The position numbers and the translations under genes were made by a program. Under the pieces are notes generated by a model. That model was not told the DNA's origin. It ran no database searches and was given only the letters and a program-made list of their open reading frames with translations. 64,000 bases of DNA, taken from NCBI RefSeq assembly GCF_033568475.1, contig NC_133121.1:77954589-78018588 (forward strand), written 5' to 3'. Below, one piece after another: positions 1-10,196 of this stretch (positions within the stretch are counted from its first letter, which is position 1; every line of letters begins with the position of its first letter). The DNA is from Henckelia pumila (taxonomy: Eukaryota; Streptophyta; Magnoliopsida; Lamiales; Gesneriaceae).

Positions 1-528
1 TAGAAGTGCATTTAAAAATAATATTTATCACTACATGTGAGATTGATAACGACATCTCAGATGTGCTTTGAAAATAATATGAAATTCTTATTTATTATTT
101 GACATGCAAAATTGTTGTTCGTGGATGGAATTCAGAAATGGTAAAATTATTTTTGGCATTGGTGTAATCCTTTTATTTTGTTTATGTGGGATTGACATTA
201 GTTCTGATATATCTGTATTTTTGAACTTAGTAGAAATTTGGATACAATTCATGTTTTCATAAAGAACCACTTGCTCGTTTATATACGTCTCTTTGTGTGG
301 TATGCATAAATATTTAAGTTGTTACATATTTAACCTTATGTCATTACCTTTCACAACTCTTAGACTTAATTAAGTTTCTGTCATCGGATTTTCTGGAAAG
401 TTTTGGCTCAGTTACATCCCCTTACCACTCTACGCACTTGTTACTCGAGTATTCAGCATATCAAACCATCCTAGTAAAATTGAACATTGATTAAATATAA
501 CTGTATATTTTATTTATTTTATTATAAG

Positions 529-678
529 GGAACAAATTATAAAGCAGCCTTGATTCCAAAAAGAATAAGAGAGACAATCCATGGATGGGGAAGGGGAGCT
601 AGGATAAGGAGAAGGCATGACCATTTCACTGATGATTCCAGTGTGCATACAGACACGAGCACAGTTGCATCAGTATAG
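529..678 (+). pseudogene. MLO-like exon fragment (calmodulin-binding C-terminal region)
   Basis: After an acceptor-like TTATAAG (ending at 528) the frame reads GTNYKAALIPKRIRETIHGW, then a basic stretch and TDDSSVHTDTSTVASV, then TAG at 676-678. This resembles the part of MLO seven-transmembrane proteins after the last membrane helix (the KAALIP..IRETIHGWG region and the TDDST.HT.TSTV tail of the MLO4/11/14 group, from memory). A GT follows at 679. No other MLO exon is recognisable nearby, and the frame ends early, where family members usually continue with acidic residues. It lies about 2 kb inside a CACTA right end, so it is best read as a captured exon. It is not expected to make functional MLO. 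Confidence 0.55.
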
Positions 679-1789
679 GTATTTGCTTTTGAAAAAGGTG
701 CAGAAATAAAGTTGCAACCTCATGTTGTTTGTTATTAGCATTGATTTGTTGGTTGCTAACCAGAGTTCTAATCAGATTGGTACTCCTTTCTTTCGGCCCT
801 CTGGCTTCGGCTTCTTCCCCTTGTTTAAGAATTCAGAATCAGATATATAGCAATAGATGAATGAATAGCTCACAGTTTTGCATCTTTATTGTTAAATGCA
901 ACCAGTCAGAGAAGCTTAAGCAAATAGACAAGATAGACTCTAAAAATTCATATAAGGATTGATTGTTTTGTGGGTTTGGTTTGGGTTTCCTAATAGATTG
1001 AAGCATTAACAGAACTAACTATTGTTGAATAGAATGCATGCTTGTTTTTATGTTTTAGTTTTACATTAATGTATCTTTTGGTGTTTGAGGTGGTTAAATT
1101 TGTGTACTGTTGTGATGTTGTAGATACTTTTGTCAACTCGACATCACATTGTGCTAGTTATTCTCCCATTTTCAGGGTGCTCTTTTATTTCATGTATATG
1201 GTTGAAGAAGGTTCACTAATTTTACCCGGAGATGGTTCATGCAATTTAATATATTTCTCCATCTCTTTTGTTTTTTTGTCCTACGATCATACACGTAGCA
1301 GGGACAATGAGTCTATATAGTTGCAGAGTTGAGAAAATTTATGCTTAGAGCAGAACAACAATCATTGTCATTTTTGGTTCATGGAAAGTTAAAGTTCGAA
1401 CATTCATTCACATGGTGATAATATTCATGATGTAAGTAATTTATTCACACTTCATTGTTGGTGTACATACAATTTGGTTGCTGCATTCATCTTAAGAATT
1501 CAAAATTTACTGCCAAAGTCTATGTACTCTGTCTGATAAATGGATCTTCTATTTCGGGTTTGAATTCACGATTGCAGAAAGTAACTTTTAAAATATAATT
1601 TAACTAAAACCTTCTTTTCCCCCTCTCATTTCTCTTAAAGTATATATTTTACATTTATCTCCCTTACATCTATATTTTTGACAGCTAGGTGTGGCAAAGC
1701 TGATTTTTTTTTCTTATATAGCTTTAGATTTTCTTTGTTTTCTGATTAATGTTCGTGAAGGATTAATATCAGGGAAGGGGTAGTAACAT

Positions 1790-2195
1790 GAGATTAACCA
1801 TTCCAGAAGTTGATCCATTATTCAACCAAGAGGCTCGAAATATTAGGAGGCAATCATCATCATCAGTTGCAGGGGGTTTACCTCCATTTGGCAGGTTCAT
1901 TTTCAACAGTGTATTCTTTCTTCTGATTATTTTTACTTGATTCCAAGTTTAGTTCATAAACATGATATCATATTTCAGATTCTTTATCACTTCTGGGAAC
2001 AATCCAACAACATAATTTTTTTAAATTCATGTTCTTTTACTGATAAATGTGTTTAAGTTTACTTTACATTTTAATCTATTCATATTTGTTTTATGTTTGT
2101 TTTTATTTTTAATAATTTACAGTATGGAGATACAAATTAAAGAAAAAGAGATTGTTGCGGCTTTTATGAAAGCTTGGGACGCTAACATGTGCTGA
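1790..2195 (+). pseudogene. Unrecognised two-exon gene fragment inside CACTA element A
   Basis: An open frame reads MRLTIPEVDPLFNQEARNIR, then a serine run and GGLPPFG, and reaches a donor GGCAG|GT at 1894/1895. After a T-rich intron an acceptor TTACAG ends at 2122. In phase it continues SMEIQIKEKEIVAAFMKAWD and stops with TGA at 2193-2195. The phase agreement across consensus splice sites suggests a genuine gene fragment. I do not recognise the family. Beyond the stop the sequence becomes the shared 3' region of the CACTA family, so the fragment is probably transposon cargo. Confidence 0.4.
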
Positions 2196-2390
2196 AAGAA
2201 GGAATCAAAGTTTTTCGAGATTAATGCATAGTTTTTTTCTAGTGTTTATTAATTAATTTAGAATTCGATTATTTTTTTATTTGAATGATTTATAATATTG
2301 GAAGATTGTATACTAAATTTTATTTTAGAAATTTTTGAATTTTGAGTGATTTATAATATTGAAAATTTGTGATTTAATTTTTTTTTTTGT

Positions 2391-2683
2391 TTAAAAAAAG
2401 ACAACAATTTTTAAAGTGTTGTCTTTACCAGAAAAGACAACGCTTTTTTGAAGCGTTGTCTTTTCCAAATACAACGACGCTTAAAAAGCGTTGTGTTTTC
2501 CAAAAACGACAACGCTTTTTATAAAAGACAACGCTTAAAAAGCGTTGTCGTTTTTAGATACGACAACGCTTTTTAAGCGTTGTCTTTGACCATGGTCTTT
2601 TACAACACTGGCTACGACAACGCTTTTTCGGGGACATTAACAACGCGGAAAAAGCGTTGTCTTTAGCCGTTTTTCTTGTAGTG
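2391..2683. repeat. CACTA subterminal repeats and 3' terminal inverted repeat of element A
   Basis: About ten copies of a 10-13 bp motif (GACAACGCTTTTT and its complement AAAAAGCGTTGTC) alternate in both orientations, ending in the TIR at 2670-2683. Dense inverted subterminal motifs of this kind are the known transposase-binding arrays of CACTA/En-Spm elements. The same motif is found at both ends of the element at 38309-42603. Confidence 0.85.
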
Positions 2684-4142
2684 AGTGTTCAGGAATCAAC
2701 CGTCCCTTTGCTCTCTTTTCACTTCATTTCCACCAACAATCCCTACACCATGAACCTAAGGTTCATCGCCGCCGACACGCTGCAAAAGCTCATAATGTGA
2801 GCAAGAGGGGTTGTTTGGAATGGACGATAACACTTTTCTCCCTTTCAACTCTCCCAAACACACTGGTCATGGGCATCCCTTTGCTCAAGGGGATGTACGG
2901 AGACTTTTCCGGCGGATTAATGGTGCAAATAGTGGTGCTTCAGTGCATCATTTGGTATACTTTGATGTTATTCATGTTCGAGTACAGAGGCGCAAAGATT
3001 CTAATCTCTGACCAGTTCCCACACACCGCTGCATCCATTGTAGTAGTAGTAGTACTGCAGGTGCAAGAAACTCAAACTTTGGTGGGGCAAATGATGCTTA
3101 TGGTGGAGGGTCAAGAGGGCCTACGCCTAGGCCTTCAAATTTCGAACTGGGATTAATAAATCAAGATTAATTAATGGTGGCACGCAATATCCCGCTCCCA
3201 ATCCTGCTATAGTACTCTCTGCAGTCTCACCCACAGGTAAGAGGACAAATATTGGGCAGCAGCAGCACCAAGATGCTCATATGTTTGTATGGAGCTTAAG
3301 TGCTTCCCCAGTTTCGGAGAATGTTTATGGCGGAGGCCATGCAATATTGGATTCACAACATGTTAATAATGGCAAAGATCAAGTTGTTAGAGATGACTCT
3401 CAATTCTTTTCTCTCTTCCTTTTTAATCCGAATAAGATCTTATGTTTTTCATCCATATTAATTTGTTAAAAAAAAAAGTGTGAAAATATAATACTGGTAT
3501 TTGGTTAGCTTTTGAAGTACTACTTTTAGGATAAAGTGGTTTCTAATATAATTTCGGCCCCAATTTTTCGCGTAAATTAATTAATCTTGATTAATGTTGT
3601 ATATATAGTTGAAGGGCATAGGGACAACCAAGAAGATTATAACTTGGAGAGGGATGAGTTGAGCTTCGGAAATAGAGCAAACGAAGGAGAAAAGAAAGTG
3701 AAAGTAATGCCTAGCTCCCACGAGCGTAATGACGAGGCTTATTTTGATCATGGTTTGGAGAAAGCTCATAAGGAATCCCAACACTTATTCAAGCCTAATC
3801 GGACTAACATGGTCTCTAGTTTCTTTCAGGTACAATCAAATAAATTCTTTATTGGATACACGGATAAGTCGACTTGATTTATATTTATATATATAGTGTG
3901 AAAAATAATATTTCTGGATAAAAAAATATTTTTCATAGGTCGGGTCAAGTAAAAAGATCTGTTTAACAAAATTAACGTTTTTGTGTTTTTTTTTTATTTT
4001 TTTGTGGTTTATTTTAAGATATTTATTTAAATTTTGAATTTAATTTTTCTTCTTAGGTGGCATGTTGAAATGCCTGCAATAATAGCGAAGTCCATTTCCA
4101 TACTGTCTGATGCAGGACTTGGCATGGCCATGTTTAGTCTTG
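2684..4142 (+). pseudogene. PIN1-clade auxin efflux carrier pseudogene, truncated on both sides
   Basis: Canonical long-loop PIN pieces occur in order: CSGINR at the left edge, [28 protein letters not shown], then [20 protein letters not shown] through [15 protein letters not shown] (2800-3015). Loop pieces follow: [53 protein letters not shown]. Next come [20 protein letters not shown] and [12 protein letters not shown] up to a donor near 3830. A clean second exon (4057-4142) encodes [20 protein letters not shown] to FSLG with consensus splice sites. Loop spacing fits PIN1 better than PIN2/3. Damage seen: an apparent deletion of about 20 bp after CSGINR, another after LQKLIM with an in-frame TGA, large hydrophilic-loop losses, and a 4-bp insertion near 3712 shifting the conserved membrane segment out of frame. 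The first helices and all later exons are absent. It cannot encode a transporter. Confidence 0.85.
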
Positions 4143-4403
4143 GTGAGTAATAATTAATAACTATTATAATTTAATAAACTTTACTTTAAAGTTTTTAAAT
4201 GACATGGTTTGTTTAATCTAGAATGTGAAAGCAAGCATGCTAGAAAAGCAAAGCAAGAATACAGTGGTCATGATAACATGTCTGCATGCCTCTTTATTTT
4301 CCTTTTTTAAAATTTATATAATTGAGTAAGCATTCGTTCATGCGTGTATATTTTATTCCAATTGCATGCCATTATGTCAAAAATAATATTTTAATTAATT
4401 GCT

Positions 4404-4559
4404 GGGAAATGCTACATGTACACATTGAGTTACACATTATATATGAAATTACAAAATTATCCCTCCACTTGATTTGAAAAAAATCTTTCCAAAATACATT
4501 AAAGATATTTATGTAATTTCAAGTACAATATAACTCTCCGTGTACATGTAGCATCACCC
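4404..4559. repeat. MITE (GGGAAATGCTACATGTAC family), copy 1
   Basis: The ends are long inverted repeats: GGGAAATGCTACATGTACAC at the left and GTGTACATGTAGCATCACCC at the right. The AT-rich interior has no coding capacity. The interior sequence (AAATTACA..ATTATCCCTCCACTT..GGAAAAAATCTTTC) is shared with the copy at 14741-14922, which shows it is a dispersed family. No clear target duplication was found. Confidence 0.7.
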
Positions 4560-4866
4560 ACCAAATAAACACATGTGAGATAAAAGTCACCCCGAAAAAC
4601 ATGGCCATATCAGATACATATCGTCACAGTTGAAGCCTTAGCTTGTCAATATTTCTCTTACAAGTCAATGGCTCATCAATCTGCTTTTAATTAGCCAGCA
4701 GCTAATTACTACTTCACTTGTCGATTTTGATATACGAATAACGAGCCCACAATTATTTTCACTTTGGCTTAAGGTTTTTAAAAGCCACGTGAATTTAACA
4801 CACAATTAAACTAATACATATATATACTAACTCCTAGACAGAGGCTATTAAAATGGGTCCGCCCAA

Positions 4867-5010
4867 ACCATATATCCCAGCATGAAAAATAGGAGAGTAG
4901 AGTTAGTATTTGAATGACCCGTTTGAAACGGGGCCTAGAACCATATATCCCAGCATGAAAAATAAGAGAATGAAGTTAGTATTTGAATGACCCGTTTGAA
5001 CGGGCCTAGA
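4867..5010. repeat. Tandem duplication, unit about 73 bp, two copies
   Basis: The block starting ACCATATATCCCAGCATGAA and ending CGGGCCTAGA occurs twice back to back (starts 4867 and 4940), with a few substitutions and a 1-2 base length difference in the GTTTGAAACGGGG part. It is non-coding. Confidence 0.8.
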
Positions 5011-5159
5011 CAGGCCAGCTCATTTGGGTCGCAGGTTGGGGCAGGAAGGGGAAGGGAGCGGTGGCCCATCCGACAGTTTTTTGTTTTTACAATTTTTTAT
5101 TATGTTATTTCAATAGTTTTATGTATGAATGATGAACTTTGAGTGATTTATATGAGGGG

Positions 5160-5485
5160 CCGGGAAATGTTTTTTTTGGTTTAATATATTGTCCATTTTT
5201 GGTTTTGGTCCATTAAATTTTCAAATTTTTGTTTTAGTGCACTAACTTTTAATTTTCATTGATTTTGATCCAATTGTCGACGTGGCAGCTAGACACGTCA
5301 GCATTTTCCGGTGTCACGTCATCATTTTTCGATGTCACGTCAGCATTTTCCGGTGTCACATCAGCAGTTGCACCACAATACCCGAAAAGTAAAAGTTAGC
5401 ATACCAAAACAAAAATTTGAAAAGTTAATGTATCAAAACAAAAAAAATAGACATGTTAAATGGACCAAACAAAAAATTTTCCTAT
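5160..5485. repeat. MITE-like AT-rich element with internal 21-22 bp tandem repeats
   Basis: The left side runs TTTTGGTCCATTAAATTTTC and the right side ends GTTAAATGGACCAAACAAAA, giving imperfect inverted ends. The centre has three head-to-tail copies of a GTCAGCATTTTCCGGTGTCAC unit (about 5299-5370). Comparable elements with a TTTTGGTC-type end occur at 6540-6825 and 11150-11490. The class is uncertain; Mutator-like derivation is possible. Confidence 0.45.
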
Positions 5486-6539
5486 TATATTATTTATAAT
5501 GATTTATTATATTTGATGAAACTTGAAATAATTATATTATTTATAATGTTTTATGTATGTTGATGGATTTTGAAATATCTATATTATTTATTATTTTTTA
5601 TGTATGATTTTTTTTAGAAAAAATAAAATTGTTTTTTTTAAAAAAATTTTAACAGATTGACTCACCAAACTTTTTGGACTGAAGTTTTCCCAACCCACTA
5701 AATTGGCAGGCCAGTACGAGATGGGACGGGCCCGTTTGACATCTGTACTCCCAAGATATAGTGGTCAACTAAGTAAAAGTGAAATAATTAATGAGGCATA
5801 GAAAAATTAGAATCTTTAGTTCCAAAGGAACAAATTTAGTCTCTAGTTTTCAATGAGCCCAAATCAAATGCCTACAAATTCCCCGGGGACTTGGGAAAAA
5901 TCAACACTTATTTAGAAAGTTTATAAAAGTTGATATAACACATACAATTGAGATCGATCGAGGGCGTTCATGACGTGTAGTTCATTTGACATCAAGGTCT
6001 CAAATATAGGACGAGGTTTCGAGTTAGAAATCCAATTGTAGCAATACTCTCTCCCAATTCAAAAAAAAAAAAAAAAAAAAGATGGATCGAGGGCATGTCG
6101 AAACATTTTGATAGCATTTAGTTTTTATTTCCCCCTTTTTGTTTCACAATTATTTTTATCTTTATTTTTTTAATGAATGGAGGTAAATTAATTAATATTT
6201 TTAAAAATAATTTGAGTAATTGAGATAAACGAAATATATACAAGGAATGACAAAGGACAATTAAACAAAATCTTGGAACTTTTAGTTTTCACATGCATGC
6301 TGGTGGAGATCGACAAAGTAAAAAAGGTAAAATGTCTCCAACCTCATGAGACCGAGTTGAGACTTGATAAGCCAAACTCGACTTTAACTTGAGTTTCATA
6401 CTTTCAATTACTTGAGTTCGATTTTTTTTAAATTTTTATTTAATGTTAAATGAATTTATCACTTTATTCTTAATTTTGTAATGAAGGACACATTTTAAAT
6501 TTTTAATTAAATTCTATTTTTTAGAACGTTCAAGGGTGA

Positions 6540-6825
6540 ATTATTGAGTAGGAAAAATTACAATTTTGGTCAATTATATTTGATTTCTTTGCATTTTTTG
6601 GTCATTTCCGTCATTTTTTCCGGAAGTACTCATATGATACGACATTATCCGCGTCTTTCATCAATGCACGTCAGAAAAATAGTTAAACTTGAAAAAAAAA
6701 TACAAAACAAATATCGCGAAACTAATTGAAGCTTAAATTCGAAAACATAAAAAAATCAAAATCATTTAAAAAAACAAACGGATTATATATATATACACCA
6801 AAATCGTAATTTTCTCTCATATTTG
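6540..6825. repeat. MITE-like AT-rich element
   Basis: Its ends are roughly complementary: GGAAAAATTACAATTTTGGT on the left and ACCAAAATCGTAATTTTCTC on the right. The AT-rich interior contains a CATTTTTTGGTCATTTCCGT segment. The organisation matches the elements near 5160 and 11150. There is no open reading frame of note. Confidence 0.5.
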
Positions 6826-7611
6826 AATCGAGCTCAAGTTTGAGCTTTTTTATTATTATTATTTTTTCCCTGTCTAGTCGTGGTCAAGTAACAAGCTAGG
6901 ATGTTACTCGAAACTCACTCGGCTTAGTTCCACATGGTGATATTCAAATATTATGTTTGATGTATACACCTACAATAATGTTTATATACCTTGAGAAGGT
7001 TATAAAAACGGATGGTGTGATGACACCATTTTTTCTTCCGATTTTTTTACCTTTTTCTTTAACTATTAATTTTCTATTTTCTATTTTTTTAATATTATAT
7101 CTATCTCTTCTAATCTAAGTCTTAAAAAAACTATTACACACGTAATGCGTATGCTTCGATAGCTAGTATAGGAATAAAAAAAGAGAGAAAATGGGAAGAG
7201 TTGGCAGTTGGGATCGATGGAGAATAAGTGCGAAAGGCACGAGAGAGGGAGAAGAACAATAAATGGGGTTGTAAGAAAAATAAGGTGATGAGGCTTATGA
7301 TAACCCTCATCATCGTCACGTCGTTTTTCATTGTTCAGTCCCTTTCTCTGAAACTCATATGCCATTTGCATCTTCTTCTCCAATTTCTTCTTCTCATTAT
7401 TATTATATATTTATCAATTAAAATAACTCACACATCTCTTTCTTGCACTTTATAATTCCATTTTCGGCTCACCCTTTAATTATTGGCACAAGCTAGCTAG
7501 TATAATCAATCACAAAGATTTTTTTTTTTTTGCCAAGTTAAGTAATTACTCATATAAACTTCTTACACTTATATATAAAGAGCTAGGATAAAGAAATTCA
7601 AAAGACAAGCG

Positions 7612-10110
7612 ATGTGGATGATGGGATGCAACGACGTCGGCGGAGATCAAGATTCGTTAAACGGCCGGAAGCTCCGCCCTTTCATGCCGATAACTGCTGC
7701 CTCGGCGGCTCGCAACCATGGGACGGATCATTTTCTTGCCCTAAACCATCATTTTGGCAAGTCTTTAATTATAGTTCTTAATTCTCACGTGTATATATAT
7801 ATATATATATATATATGTGTCTGAATCTAATATAAAATATATAACAACCCTAGGTTTCCTGGGATCTTGCCCCCCACCAGTTCAATTATGGTAGTGTTTT
7901 GTAGAGCTTTTAAAATTAAAGAAAAGCCGAGAAGTGCCACAAAACATTACCTAATTTTAGTGTAGGATTTTGAAATAGGACTAGGTAGATATATATATAT
8001 ATAGTTAGTGATTTGTAATTAATATGATGAATTAGTTGCAGAAGATAACAAGAGAGAATTGATGAGTACACAACAAGTGGTGGTTAGCTCCCGTTGGAAC
8101 CCGACTCCGGAGCAGCTGGAAACCCTGGAAGAAGTGTATCGAAGAGGGGTCCGGACCCCGTCCGCCGACCAAATCCAGCACATAACCACGCAGCTCCGTC
8201 GATACGGCAAGATCGAGGGCAAGAACGTCTTCTACTGGTTCCAGAATCACAAGGCCAGAGAACGCCAGAAACGACGACGCCAACTCGATGATATTCATGA
8301 CCTGCACAAGAAGATTAATCATATCATCCCCATCTCTCAAAGGAAGAACCAATCATCATCATCATCACCAGGTACGTACTAAGTATATATATATATATAT
8401 ATATTATACCTACTGATTTTCAAAAAGAAGCATAGCTACCTACATTGATTAATACCTACATCCGTACGTTTTTTGTATGCTTTCGACTCGCATGAAAGTT
8501 ACAAAAGAAAGAACCGTGTGGCTTCTATATACTCACACACGATTCTCCTTTTATTTGTTTTCTAGCGTCACGCGCGGAAAGCTGTATCGATGGTTGATCT
8601 TGCGATGCATATTGTTTTCATCTTCAGATGGTCTCTTACAACTTGTATTCTCTATTTTGTTTTTCTTCTTGTCTACCTCACAGGGGAAAATGGGACACTA
8701 TTACACACTTGTAATAACAAGTTGGCATCTCCCAAAAAATCCAGCTCTATAATTGAACAGGTTTGTTTTTTACTCCAAACTGTCCTTTGATTCAGAAATA
8801 TACATATATATAGGACAATATCCCCTAGCTTTTGATTACTATAGCTTTTAGGAAATCTTGGGTATCTTAGTTAAAGCAAGAATATATATGCAGGTTTAAC
8901 TGTTATATATCTCATGATTAGCCAATGATTACTTGTATTTCAAAGATATATATATATATATACCTTCCCATGATATCTTCTCACATAATTAATTATATTT
9001 GTTAAAAAAATCATGTATTTTAGAGTACGTACTTCTGATCTTCAAGGATATATCTTATAAATCCCGGCCCCTTGAATTCTCAAAATTAAAACTTTATGTA
9101 TAGTTTTTCTGAAAATTAATTCAAGTTTTAGCCGGCCTGATTCCGTTAAAGTCGATTCATTTTCCGGGACCATCCTTGATGCACATGGGGAGAAGTCAAA
9201 AGCTTTTAATTGGTTTGATGAAAATAGCATGAAAGCTGCATGTGTGGGTGTTTTTCTAGCTAGCTAGGAAACATTTTTAGGGTTGAGAAACTTTAATGGG
9301 TACTACTACACTAGTCATGTTATTGTTATGTTCTGCTCAATTCCTCTTTGTTTGCTATTATTTTCTCTTTTCACCTACATTTAATTTGCATGGCAATACA
9401 TACATAAGACATTGATGGACTTTACAAAAGAAAAGATTCATGTAATTTGTCTGCAACTACATTACTCATATTAAGTACTGCTATAAGCATGTGAGATTTA
9501 ATTTGGCAGTACGTACTGCTTAAATTTTTGGGGCATTGTGATTTAAGATGACCAGGAACATAATAAGATACAGAAAAACATAATCTAATATTTTACAGAG
9601 ATCATAAATATTGTTAAATATATATATTCATGATGATCCGTATTTATTGCATGGAATTTAAGATATGGTAATTTTGATTAGAAAAGTATGCCAACACGGG
9701 GGGCAGAAGGTAGTAAAGCAGATGGATGGGTACATTTCAATGAGGAGACAGAACTGGAAGAAAGGAGAAATCCCAGTAATTGGCAAATGTTGAATTTGTC
9801 TTCTTCTTATAATTCTTCTTCTCCATCTCCCAACAACCTAATTTACTATTCTTTCCCTAATTCATCTGCCACTCATCATGTGGACACCAACCCATTAAGC
9901 CTGGACCAGCAGTGCTACGGCGCCGCCGGTTGTCTGGAGGAGCAGACAACTCTGCAGCTCTTCCCCGTTCGCAGCGGCTGCCGGAGCCCATGCAACGACG
10001 ACGACGAGGATGATCGATCCATTGTAGTAAACTACGACACCACTGCCAGTACTAATGTTGCTGCTCCTGATCATTATCAATTTTTTGAGTTTCTTCCATT
10101 GAAGAAATGA
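7612..10110 (+). CDS. WOX1: WUSCHEL-related homeobox protein, WOX1/STENOFOLIA/MAEWEST clade (four exons)
   Basis: The proposed exons are 7612-7756, 8042-8371, 8684-8760 and 9682-10110, giving 981 nt and 326 aa, close to Arabidopsis WOX1 (about 350). The N-terminus [20 protein letters not shown] is typical of the clade. The homeodomain runs from about residue 60 ([20 protein letters not shown]) to [11 protein letters not shown] near 125, with recognition helix [15 protein letters not shown]. The WUS box TLQLFPVR is near residue 270 and the protein ends FFEFLPLKK, the clade's C-terminal box. Members are nuclear repressors that recruit TOPLESS and drive leaf-blade and petal outgrowth and margin identity. 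Introns 2 and 3 are GT-AG. Intron 1 seems to be GC-AG (GGCAAGT at 7756-7762, CAG at 8039-8041), which keeps the frame and the conserved DNKREL. A GT donor at 7761 would need an acceptor inside that motif (8054). Threonine of the usual GTRTP is valine here. Confidence 0.9.
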
Positions 10111-10190
10111 TCAGATTTTATTTTATTTTATTTTTTGGATTAATTAAAATAATGCATGCTTGGTTTTAATTTGATCATTTATGTCTAAAT

Positions 10191-10196
10191 AATAAA
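10191..10196 (+). terminator. Candidate polyadenylation signal of WOX1
   Basis: AATAAA occurs about 80 bp after the WOX1 stop codon in a T-rich 3' flank. Spacing is reasonable for a plant near-upstream element. There is no direct evidence of use. Confidence 0.4.

Larger units (their letters stand above)
1..2683 (+). mobile_element. CACTA transposon, right-hand part (element A), carrying gene fragments
   Basis: The right terminus is TTTTTCTTGTAGTG at 2670-2683, the reverse complement of the usual CACTACAAGAAAAA end. It is preceded by dense subterminal inverted repeats of a GACAACGCTTTTT type. From about 2218 to 2683 the sequence closely matches the last 550 bases of the complete CACTA element at 38309-42603, so it is the same family. 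The left end is not in the window. The interior holds an MLO-like exon and an unrecognised spliced fragment instead of transposase, so the element looks non-autonomous. PIN1-clade coding sequence starts immediately after the terminus, with AGT at 2684-2686 as the likely 3-bp target duplication. How far the element extends left is inferred. Confidence 0.75.
4143..7611. other. Intergenic region upstream of WOX1, with MITEs and short repeats
   Basis: No convincing coding exon is visible in these 3.5 kb. They hold a MITE (4404-4559), a 73-bp tandem duplication (4867-5010), two GTCAGCATTTTCC-type or TIR-like AT-rich elements (about 5160-5485 and 6540-6825), a poly-A run (6061-6080), and AT-rich DNA leading to the WOX1 start. 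No later PIN exons were recognised. A TATATATAAAG lies at 7569-7579, unusually close to the WOX1 ATG, so it may not be the working TATA box. Confidence 0.6.

Noticed and set aside
2391..2683. Regularly spaced short repeats that could suggest a CRISPR-like array
   Set aside because: Repeats alternate in orientation, spacers are irregular, and they abut CACTA termini in a plant genome. They are subterminal transposase-binding motifs.
7569..7579. TATATATAAAG as the WOX1 TATA box
   Set aside because: It would place the transcription start at or beyond the ATG. The region is rich in TA tracts, so it was not listed as a promoter.
8684..9681. An extra WOX1 exon between exons 3 and 4 carrying a tryptophan motif known in the clade
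   Set aside because: I found no in-phase splice-bounded open stretch there. Exon 3 joins exon 4 in phase without it.
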